The notes below the pieces were generated by a model. The model saw only the letters and a program-made list of their open reading frames with translations. It had not been told where the DNA came from and did not search any database. Position numbers and translations under genes: made by a program. Positions 35,404 to 42,369 of a DNA stretch of 64,000 nt are shown here, in pieces. Within the stretch, counting starts at the first letter, position 1; the number at the start of each line of letters is the position of its first letter. The DNA comes from Ravibacter sp964562455 (GTDB lineage: Bacteria; Bacteroidota; Bacteroidia; Cytophagales; Spirosomataceae), in NCBI GenBank assembly GCA_964562455.1, contig CAZLTN010000013.1, positions 1 through 64,000 of the forward strand, written 5' to 3'.

Positions 35404-36180
35404 TCAGATTGAGCCCTGGAAAACGTACCTGGCCGGGCCGGTAAGGCAAATATCCGAAAATACGCCGCCTGATCCTGTCCTGCTGAATTCTACAGACAGC
35501 TCGCCTCCGCGCGCTTCGACTTTTACGGGGCCCTCCCATCCGAAAATTTCAGCCGCTACCAGCGCACAGCCTGTCACGCCCGTACCGCATGCCAGGGTTT
35601 CGTCCTCTACACCGCGTTCGTAGGTTCTCACCCTGAGGTGGTTTTCTTCAACCACTTCCGCGAAGTTGACATTGGTACCTCCGCGCGGCCCGTAGAACTC
35701 CCCGTATCGTACGGCCCGGCCTTTCCCTACAACATCGGTTTTATCGACATCAGTTACAAACTCCACATAATGGGGAGAGCCGGTGTTGAGGAAATAGGCT
35801 GAATCAAGGGTTTCAATGCCTTTTACATCACTCATTCCCAGGTGAACGACCTCTTCATCGAGGCTTGCAACATGCTCCCCGTCGACAGCAATAAAGCGCG
35901 TGCTGCCGTCGATCAGTCCCAGATCCTGGGCAAACCTTACAGCACATCTGCCGCCGTTTCCGCACAGGCTTCCTTCGCCACCATCCGCATTAAAGTACAC
36001 CATCCTGAAGTCATAGTCCTGATCATTCTGCAAGAGAATCAGCCCATCGGCGCCGATACCGAACCGGCGGTCGCATAACCCGGCTATTGTATCCTTTTGC
36101 AGATCGAACTCCCTGGTGCGGTCGTCGATCATGATGAAATCATTTCCAGCTCCCTGGTATTTATAAAAACGGATAGCCAT
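35404..36180 (-). CDS. dapF: Diaminopimelate epimerase
   Basis: A 258-residue cytoplasmic enzyme that converts LL- to meso-diaminopimelate for lysine and peptidoglycan. The two catalytic cysteines are present: Cys73 in GEGSLCGNGGRCA and Cys198 in DETLACGTGVTGC. Other family signatures are YQGAGNDFIMID at the start and NTGSPHYVEFV. Length is slightly short but normal for Bacteroidota. It is single, convergent with the rhodanese gene, with a repeat-filled region upstream. Confidence 0.95.
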   Translation of the reverse strand: MAIRFYKYQGAGNDFIMIDDRTREFDLQKDTIAGLCDRRFGIGADGLILLQNDQDYDFRMVYFNADGGEGSLCGNGGRCAVRFAQDLGLIDGSTRFIAVDGEHVASLDEEVVHLGMSDVKGIETLDSAYFLNTGSPHYVEFVTDVDKTDVVGKGRAVRYGEFYGPRGGTNVNFAEVVEENHLRVRTYERGVEDETLACGTGVTGCALVAAEIFGWEGPVKVEARGGELSVEFSRTGSGGVFSDICLTGPARYVFQGSI

Positions 36181-36300
36181 AGACTTTGATTATTTGCCTC
36201 CCTGATAGCACTCAGGATACAAAAGTACAACCGAAACCTGCCGCCTGAAAGAGGTAATCATAAAAAAGCGGATTTTCGGATATCCGCCTTTCGTTGCAGA

Positions 36301-36476
36301 AGGCTCTGTGGCTCTTTTTTTTCTCTGCGGTTCTCTGTATCTTACAAAAACAGGATAATTACACAGAGAGCCACAGAGGCTACACAGAGAAGCACAGAGA
36401 AGCACAGAGAAGCACAGAGAACGACTGGGTTTGAAAAAGGGATATAATAAAAAGAGTCCCGCTCAGGGACTCTTTT
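36301..36476. repeat. Interspersed CACAGAG-rich repeat, copy A
   Basis: A 150-bp segment shared with copy B (37224-37376): CTCTGCGGTTCTCTGTATCT, a 15-bp core ACAGGATAATTACAC, then AGAGCCACAGAG, a GGATATAATAAAAA stretch and a terminator hairpin. Inside are an inverted pair (about 36301-36316 with 36367-36383) and a 10-bp unit AGAAGCACAG repeated three times (36386-36420). It fills the 320-bp gap between dapF and the small secreted-protein gene; no coding sequence is seen there. Confidence 0.75.
36450..36476 (-). terminator. Intrinsic terminator after the small secreted protein gene
   Basis: AAAAGAGTCCC, a short loop, GGGACTCTTTT: a clean stem with T runs on both strands, 25 bp after the stop codon at 36502. 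Confidence 0.85.
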
Positions 36477-36501
36477 CCGCCGGTAAGCTTTACCGGACCG
36501 C

Positions 36502-36861
36502 TTAGTCTGCTACTGCCGTAATGGACCTCGTAGTGCTGGTTTGTATTTCGAAAGGTTTCAAAACCTTGTTTTTTCCGTTGCTGACTTCCAGGGTATACTT
36601 CCCGTCACCCAGCGTGGAAAAATCGAATATTTTCAGGTACTGGATGTTACGGGCAACAGTTTCGCTGTACAATATTTTTCCGCTTTCATCCCTGATAGAA
36701 ATCTGGCTTCTTTGGTCGGGATTGCTGAAAGCCAGCCGGAAACGCGCGTCTTTAAGGGTTGACAGCCTTACTTCTTTGTCCCCCAATCCTTCTATGGCGA
36801 AAGATTCCGCAGCAAAAGATGCTCCCAGTAAAATGGCGAGGCTCAAGATTACCTTTTTCAT
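36502..36861 (-). CDS. Small secreted beta-sandwich protein (DUF3244-like)
   Basis: 119 residues with a signal peptide (ILSLAILLGASFAAESFA), leaving a mature domain of about 95 residues. ISIRDESGKILYSET and FDFSTLGDGKYTLEVSNG resemble a T9SS sorting-domain-like or DUF3244-type beta-sandwich, but the protein is too short to be a cargo plus sorting domain. It is secreted to the periplasm or outside; role unknown. It has a well-formed promoter about 100 bp upstream and a terminator, so it is a single-gene unit. Confidence 0.7.
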   Translation of the reverse strand: MKKVILSLAILLGASFAAESFAIEGLGDKEVRLSTLKDARFRLAFSNPDQRSQISIRDESGKILYSETVARNIQYLKIFDFSTLGDGKYTLEVSNGKNKVLKPFEIQTSTTRSITAVAD

Positions 36862-36968
36862 TGCTTTAATAGATTTAAGTGGTTGTATTTTTTAAATAAA
36901 GAGAGAAATGATGGGTTCTTCAGGTAATACCGGATTTGTTATATCGATATTTGCCCTTGATTCTATAT

Positions 36969-37000
36969 CAAAGTTAAATGAGATATTATGTAATAGTCAA
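36969..37000 (-). promoter_or_regulatory. Bacteroidota-type promoter for the small secreted protein
   Basis: On the minus strand a TTG (37000-36998) is followed by 21 bp and then TAACTTTG (36976-36969), fitting the -33 TTG / -7 TAnnTTTG pattern. This predicts a leader of about 100 nt before ATG 36861. The rest of the 532-bp gap (36862-37393) is AT-rich and non-coding apart from repeat copy B. Confidence 0.65.
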
Positions 37001-37223
37001 TAGGCGCCATTTAGGTAAGCTAAACTTCTTTTTCTGATCCTATGATAAAATTGGAATTGTACAATGTATATTTGATAAATCCAACGATTGGGTGAAATAG
37101 AACACAATTTATTTGATTGTTTTAATTGTACTATTTTGATTTTTTGCGGTGTAAACCGGGTTTTGCGACAATCCTGTCTCCGTTTCCCGGATATTAAAGG
37201 CCGTGAATTGAAGTACTAACCTT

Positions 37224-37376
37224 TCTCTGCGGCTCTCTGTGTCTTACGAAAACAGGATAATTACACGGAGGATCACAGAGGCTGCAGATAGAAGCCACAG
37301 AGAAAAGAGGGCGACAGAGTTGGAAAAAGGGGTATAATAAAAAAGTCCCTGAACGTTAAGCTCAGGGACTTTTTTA
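37224..37376. repeat. Interspersed CACAGAG-rich repeat, copy B
   Basis: Second copy of the element at 36301-36476, aligned over CTCTGCGG...CTCTCTGTGTCTTAC, the core ACAGGATAATTACAC, and GGGGTATAATAAAAAAG at the end. It too lies directly downstream of a minus-strand gene and ends in a terminator. Confidence 0.75.
37338..37375 (-). terminator. Intrinsic terminator after the gluconate-2-DH subunit 3 gene
   Basis: AAAAAGTCCCTGA, a 9-nt loop, TCAGGGACTTTTT: a 13-bp stem with T runs, located 19 bp after the stop at 37394. Confidence 0.87.
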
Positions 37377-37393
37377 TTTATCAGCGGTGAGTT

Positions 37394-38041
37394 CTACCGG
37401 ATGTCATTTTTTTTGAACCCGTACTGGGTCAGCACATCTTCCGGAACCCCCATCCATACGTTAGGCGTATTGCCAACGAACCCAATATCTTTTATGCCGA
37501 TTTCACTGGTATAAAAGCCCGTAGCGGTCAAGTTCCTCATCAGCGAGAAAAATGCTGCACCCTGGCTGTATTGGGGCTTAACGTCCTGGGGATATGCAAT
37601 GTCATCTACAATATTGATACGCTGCTCCGGTTTCAGATCTTTAAAATTTTTGCTGAAACGGTGCTGCGATTCCCTGTCGAGCCACCTCAGCCCACCTCTC
37701 ACAGGAATCTGGTGCTGGGGCATATCTTTTACGATAAACTCGATGAATTCGGTTACGCCGGCATCGGAAGCGCTTCCCGAAACCCCATCTTTGGGAATGA
37801 TGATATCGGCCAGAACCGTAATAGTAGCAAGCTCGTGGGCATCGAGAAATTTCTCTTTATGTAGCTTCGCATCACGGATGGCCTCCTCTTTCAGTCTGCC
37901 GTCGGGGATTTTGATGTCTTCCTCGTTTGATACGGCTGCCAGTTCCTCGTTACGCTGCTCTGCAAGCGCCTGTTGCGGATTCAGGCCTGCAAACCCGAGC
38001 GATGTAAAGGTGAGGGCTTTTAAACTATCTCTGCGTTTCAT
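37394..38041 (-). CDS. Gluconate 2-dehydrogenase subunit 3-family protein
   Basis: 215 residues. It begins with a Tat-like signal (KRRDSLKALTFTSLGFAG) and then the subunit-3 domain, with ATITVLADIIIPKDGVSGSA and GVTEFIEFIVKDMPQHQIP. In characterised FAD-dependent sugar dehydrogenases this small subunit escorts the cofactor-loaded GMC subunit through Tat. The GMC gene lies 44 bp upstream on the same strand, so the two form an exported dehydrogenase. No cytochrome subunit is encoded here. Confidence 0.9.
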   Translation of the reverse strand: MKRRDSLKALTFTSLGFAGLNPQQALAEQRNEELAAVSNEEDIKIPDGRLKEEAIRDAKLHKEKFLDAHELATITVLADIIIPKDGVSGSASDAGVTEFIEFIVKDMPQHQIPVRGGLRWLDRESQHRFSKNFKDLKPEQRINIVDDIAYPQDVKPQYSQGAAFFSLMRNLTATGFYTSEIGIKDIGFVGNTPNVWMGVPEDVLTQYGFKKNDIR

Positions 38042-38085
38042 TTTATTCGATACTTAAATTATTTCTGCCTCAATGAATTTCCTGC

Positions 38086-39828
38086 CTACAACTGTTTCTT
38101 TTTTACCTGGCTCATGATATAGTCAGAGGTTCTCCAGGAAAGAGCCATGATCGTCCAGGTAGGGTTTTTGTCTGCCTGTGAAACAAACGAGGCGCCGTCG
38201 GCTACGAAAATGTTCTTTGTATCGTGGGCCTGGGCATATTGGTTGACTGCAGAAGTTTTAGGGTCATTACCCATTCTGGCAGTACCGACTTCGTGTATGA
38301 TCTGCCCCGGCAGCGCCAGGCCGTAGTCATTCTCAGGGCCTGGTTTTGTACCCAGCGGAACCCCGCCCATAGCATGGATCAGCTCTTCAAATGTCTCGTG
38401 CATGTGCTTGGCCTGGAGTCTTTCGTGGTCGCTCCACTTGTAGTTGAAGCGCAATACCGGAATACCGTATTTGTCTACTACGTTCGGGTCGATCTCACAG
38501 TAATTTTCCGCAACGGCCACCGCCTCGCCCCGTCCAGCAAAGCCGACATTGGCGCCGTAGAACCTCCGGTAGTCTTCTTTGAGAGATGCTCCGTAACCGC
38601 CGGCTTTCCTGGTAACGCCGTCTTTGGTAGGGTATTTGCCGTTCATAGACTCCATGCCAAAGCCAAAGCCATAGGAAGGCATATTCATACCGCCGCCGTA
38701 TTCGATGTGATAGCCTCTCGGGAAGTCCAGCTTCTTGTTGTCGAGCCACCAGGGTGTATAAACGTGCATACCGCCTACACCGTCTTCGTTGTACCGCTTC
38801 CGGTCCATCAGGTGCGGAAGGAATGCCCCCCGTGAAGCTCCCGTGGAGTCGTGCAGGTATTTCCCGACTACGCCGCTGGAATTCGCCAGGCCGTTGGGAT
38901 TCCGCGTGGATTTGGAATTGAGAAGGATACGGGAGGTTTCGCAGGCGCTGGCTGCCAGGATCACTATTTTGGCATTAACCGTCTGCTCACTGAGCGTCTG
39001 GGTATCGATGTAAGAAACGCCTGTTGCCAACCCGGTCTGCGGGTCAGTGATCACTTCGCGCGCCATGGCGTTATTAATCAGCGTTACATTTCCTGTTTTA
39101 AGCGCCGGGATGACCAGGACGGATGAAGACGAAAAATCGGCATATGCCTGGCACGCCCTGTTACACTGGCGGCAATAAAAGCAAACTCCGCGCTCGTTAT
39201 TGATGGGTTCGGTCAGGATCGAAAGCCTCGACGGGATGACCGGAATATTGGTTTTCTTTCCGGCCTGTGCGATCATCAGCTCGTGAAGCCTTGGTTTGGG
39301 CGGGCGCAGGAAGATGCCGTCGGGTTCATTGGGCATGTTTTCTACGGTTCCGAAAACGCCTATCAGCTTGTCTACCTGGTCGTAATAAGGTTTTACATCG
39401 TCATAAGAAATAGGCCAGTCGTCCCCGAGTCCGTCGATACTTTTCCTTTTAAAGTCTTTGGGGCCAAACCTGAGGGAGATCCTACCCCAGTGATTGGTCC
39501 GTCCGCCCAGCATTCTCGACCGGAACCATTCGAACTGCGTTCCGTTCTTACGGGTGTAAGGCTCACCATCAATTTCCCAGCCTCCCCAGGCAGCATCGAA
39601 ATCCCCGAATGCCCTGGTGGTGCTTGCACCGCGCCGGGGCGACTCCCATGGCCAGCGCAACTGCGTTATATACTTCGGATCGGCAGGATCAAAATATCCG
39701 CCTGCTTCGAGTAAAACCACTTTAGCGCCCGCTTTTGAAAGCTGGTAGGCGGCCATTCCTCCACCGGCACCTGATCCGACTATTGCTACGTCGTACTGGG
39801 TTCCTTTTTGTTTAATCTGAAAACTCAT
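38086..39828 (-). CDS. GMC-family FAD-dependent oxidoreductase
   Basis: 580 residues from ATG 39828 (MSFQIKQKGTQYDVAIVGSG); the frame opens 31 codons earlier, but those residues show no domain and the Rossmann motif starts properly here. FAD binding is by GSGAGGGMAAYQLSKAG; CFYCRQCNRACQAY is a Cys-rich stretch typical of this subgroup. The C terminus has GTARMGNDPKTSAVNQY and NPTWTIMALSWRTSDYI. It oxidises sugars or alcohols and is expected to leave the cell with the Tat-type small subunit encoded downstream. Substrate unknown; 3-dehydrogenation of glycosides is one possibility (inference). Confidence 0.92.
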   Translation of the reverse strand: MSFQIKQKGTQYDVAIVGSGAGGGMAAYQLSKAGAKVVLLEAGGYFDPADPKYITQLRWPWESPRRGASTTRAFGDFDAAWGGWEIDGEPYTRKNGTQFEWFRSRMLGGRTNHWGRISLRFGPKDFKRKSIDGLGDDWPISYDDVKPYYDQVDKLIGVFGTVENMPNEPDGIFLRPPKPRLHELMIAQAGKKTNIPVIPSRLSILTEPINNERGVCFYCRQCNRACQAYADFSSSSVLVIPALKTGNVTLINNAMAREVITDPQTGLATGVSYIDTQTLSEQTVNAKIVILAASACETSRILLNSKSTRNPNGLANSSGVVGKYLHDSTGASRGAFLPHLMDRKRYNEDGVGGMHVYTPWWLDNKKLDFPRGYHIEYGGGMNMPSYGFGFGMESMNGKYPTKDGVTRKAGGYGASLKEDYRRFYGANVGFAGRGEAVAVAENYCEIDPNVVDKYGIPVLRFNYKWSDHERLQAKHMHETFEELIHAMGGVPLGTKPGPENDYGLALPGQIIHEVGTARMGNDPKTSAVNQYAQAHDTKNIFVADGASFVSQADKNPTWTIMALSWRTSDYIMSQVKKKQL

Positions 39829-39979
39829 CCTGTTTCTATTCTGAAAAATTGTATTGCCTTTCGTCTGACTTAAGACAGATGTTTTTGGAATAATACTGCT
39901 AAAGAGCATAATAAGTACCAATTTTACTTCCTCAAAAATGTCACCGACTTTAATTTAGAACTGTTTAAAATATGGCCTC

Positions 39980-40236
39980 CGACTCCGCTCAGGCCCCGTG
40001 GATTCCACTCTGGTGCTTTCCGTTCCGTTTTGGTACCTTCCGTTTCATTCTGACGTTTCCAGTTACACTTTGGCGCCTTCCATTTCCATTCGGATGTTTT
40101 CCGTTTCATTTTGGCACTTTCCGTTCCATTCTGGTATTTCCCGTTCCGCTTTGGCGCCTTTCCATTTCCATTTTGGCGCCTTTCCATTTCCGTTTTGGCA
40201 CCTTTCCATTTCCATTTTGGCGCCTGAGCGGAGTCG
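39980..40236. repeat. Degenerate 21-22-bp minisatellite flanked by inverted REP arms
   Basis: About ten imperfect copies of TTTCCRTTYCATTYTGGYGCC lie between 40010 and 40222; the last three are regular 22-mers. The array is bounded by a 14-bp inverted pair, CGACTCCGCTCAGG at 39980-39993 and CCTGAGCGGAGTCG at 40223-40236. Several frames stay open through it on both strands because of the repeat, and none looks like a protein. The same arm sequence recurs at 56811-56895. Confidence 0.8.
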
Positions 40237-40308
40237 AAGGCCCATTTATTCTCTTTTATATTGAGGCGGAATGGCTAAGTTGTTGTAATATTGACTTTCA
40301 TAAATAGT

Positions 40309-41541
40309 ATGCAGATAGAAGATTTAGATTTTGACAAGGGATTGCTGGAAGGAATGCAGTCCATGGGATATAAGGCGCTTACGCCCATTCAGCAGTTGGC
40401 TATCCCGGTTATTTTAGAGGGCAAAGACCTGATAGGGTGTGCGCAAACCGGCACGGGTAAAACGGCAGCTTACCTGCTCCCGGTGCTGAATCATATCATA
40501 AGTTCGGAGAAAAGACACCTGAATACGCTGATTATTGCCCCGACCCGGGAGCTGGCCATCCAGATCGACCAACAGGTAGAGGCTTTGGGGTATTTTATCC
40601 AGGTGAGCTCGATAGCGGTATACGGAGGAGGTTCCGGGGCTGACTGGGAGCAGCAGCGAAAGGCATTGAGGCTTGGGGCTGATATCGTGATTGCGACACC
40701 GGGCCGGCTTATAGCCATGCTGGCTTCAGGCGAAGTAAAATTTGACCAACTGGAGCACCTGATACTCGATGAGGCGGACAGGATGCTCGACATGGGCTTT
40801 TCGGAAGATATACTGAAAATCATAAGCCATCTTCCTAAAACAAGGCAGACGCTGCTATTTTCGGCTACCATGCCGCCCAAAATAAGGAAGCTGGCCAAAG
40901 CGATACTCCACGACCCGGAGGAAGTGAGCATAGCGATCTCCAAGCCTGCGGAAGGAGTACTGCAGCAGGCCTACATGGTATACGACAGCCAGAAAGTCGG
41001 CCTTCTGAAGCATATCCTGCAAAACGGTGACTATAACAACATTATCATTTTCTGTTCTACCAAGCAAAGTACCAAAACGCTGGAGAAGGAATTGTTGAGG
41101 CTTGGTATTTTGGTTAAATCCTTTCATTCCGATCTCGATCAGAAAGAGCGGGAAGAGATCATGCTCCGGTTTAAAAACAAGGAGCTTAAAATACTTGTCG
41201 GGACCGATATTCTTTCAAGAGGGATTGACGTCGACGGCATCGGCCTGGTCGTCAATTATGATATCCCGCCCGATCCGGAAGATTATATTCACAGGATAGG
41301 CCGGACAGCCCGGGCGGAGCGTACCGGTACAGCCATTACTTTTATAAATGACAGCTCTTCCAGGAAGTTTGCCGGGATAGAAAGCCTGATGGGGAGGGAA
41401 GTAGCAAAGGTACCGCTTCCGGAGCATCTTGGCGCTGGTCCTGCCTTTACTCCTTCCAAGGGTAGTTCACAGCCTGTCAGGCGGTTTAACCGCTTCAGAA
41501 AGGGCAACAAAAACAAGTCCCGTTCGAATAAAACCAGTTAG
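40309..41541 (+). CDS. DEAD-box RNA helicase (RhlE-like)
   Basis: 410 residues from ATG 40309; a TTG six codons earlier is less likely. Motifs in order: Q motif (GYKALTPIQQLAIP), I (AQTGTGKTAAYLLP), Ia (PTRELAIQ), II (LDEADRMLD), III (SATMP), IV-V (IFCSTK, VGTDILSRGIDVDGI) and VI (HRIGRTAR). The short basic C-terminal tail (RFNRFRKGNKNKSRSNKTS) fits an RhlE-type helicase acting on structured RNA, for example in ribosome assembly or cold adaptation. It is probably monocistronic. Confidence 0.93.
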   Translation: MQIEDLDFDKGLLEGMQSMGYKALTPIQQLAIPVILEGKDLIGCAQTGTGKTAAYLLPVLNHIISSEKRHLNTLIIAPTRELAIQIDQQVEALGYFIQVSSIAVYGGGSGADWEQQRKALRLGADIVIATPGRLIAMLASGEVKFDQLEHLILDEADRMLDMGFSEDILKIISHLPKTRQTLLFSATMPPKIRKLAKAILHDPEEVSIAISKPAEGVLQQAYMVYDSQKVGLLKHILQNGDYNNIIIFCSTKQSTKTLEKELLRLGILVKSFHSDLDQKEREEIMLRFKNKELKILVGTDILSRGIDVDGIGLVVNYDIPPDPEDYIHRIGRTARAERTGTAITFINDSSSRKFAGIESLMGREVAKVPLPEHLGAGPAFTPSKGSSQPVRRFNRFRKGNKNKSRSNKTS

Positions 41542-41546
41542 TTTTG
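41539..41546 (+). promoter_or_regulatory. Possible TAnnTTTG element before the SGNH hydrolase
   Basis: TAGTTTTG overlaps the helicase stop codon and lies 31 bp before ATG 41577. No TTG is found at the usual -33 spacing, so support is moderate. Confidence 0.35.
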
Positions 41547-41576
41547 TAGATATCAAAGGTCAGATCTTTTATAAAA

Positions 41577-42254
41577 ATGAAACACCAGGTACTTTTCGGC
41601 ATTTTGCTTTTCGTCTCTTTATTTTCGCTGGCTTTCCATCAACGCAAAGCCGTTAAAGTTGTTTTCTTCGGAGATTCCATCACGCAGGGAGGGGTAGGGC
41701 CGGTGGGCTATATTACCCAGATGAATAAAATGTTCGAAAGCAAGGGCTTGTCCTCCCAGTACGAGCTGGTTGGGGCCGGGATAGGGGGGAACAAGGTCTA
41801 CGACCTCTACCTAAGGCTTGAGGACGATGTTCTTTCCAAAAAACCTGATGTGGTTTTCATTTACATAGGGATTAACGACGTGTGGCATAAAAGCTCCCAC
41901 GGAACGGGTACTGATCCTGAAAAATTTATAAAATTCTACGAGGCTATTATCAAAAAGCTGAAGGCGCAGGGAGCGAGGATAATAGTCTGCACACCTACTG
42001 TGATCGGGGAAAAAACCGATGCATCAAATCAGCAGGACGGAGATCTCAATTTTTACGCGACGCTGATACGCGAACTTGCCGAAAATGAAAACCTCGAATT
42101 GTGCGACCTGCGTAAAATTTTCCTTGAATTCCTTGCGGAGCACAACCCGAATAACCGCGATCGAAACATATTGACGACAGATCGCGTACATCTTAATGAG
42201 CTGGGCAACGAACTGGTAGCCAAGTCGTTTGCAGACGTGCTTTTGAAGAAGTGA
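41577..42254 (+). CDS. Exported SGNH/GDSL-family hydrolase
   Basis: 225 residues with a signal peptide (VLFGILLFVSLFSLAFH). Block I is VVFFGDSITQGG (Ser nucleophile), block II has an oxyanion Gly in VGAGIGGNKVYD, block III is YIGINDVWH (Asn), and block V DRVHLNELGNEL (Asp and His). The catalytic set is complete. Such small exported esterases often remove acetyl groups from glycans. It precedes a T9SS glycoside-hydrolase-like gene in the same direction with a 115-bp gap. Confidence 0.9.
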   Translation: MKHQVLFGILLFVSLFSLAFHQRKAVKVVFFGDSITQGGVGPVGYITQMNKMFESKGLSSQYELVGAGIGGNKVYDLYLRLEDDVLSKKPDVVFIYIGINDVWHKSSHGTGTDPEKFIKFYEAIIKKLKAQGARIIVCTPTVIGEKTDASNQQDGDLNFYATLIRELAENENLELCDLRKIFLEFLAEHNPNNRDRNILTTDRVHLNELGNELVAKSFADVLLKK

Positions 42255-42369
42255 AATTACACACAAACCTGCACAGGAGGCATACATTACGCCGCCCGGG
42301 TCGTCGATAAAGAAGCGCTGATAGCCGAAAGCCCCGATAGCTATGGGGGGCTGATAAACCTACTTACAC

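Noticed and set aside
39972..40307. Several overlapping open frames on both strands
   Set aside because: They run through the 22-bp minisatellite; composition is set by the repeat, not by coding selection.
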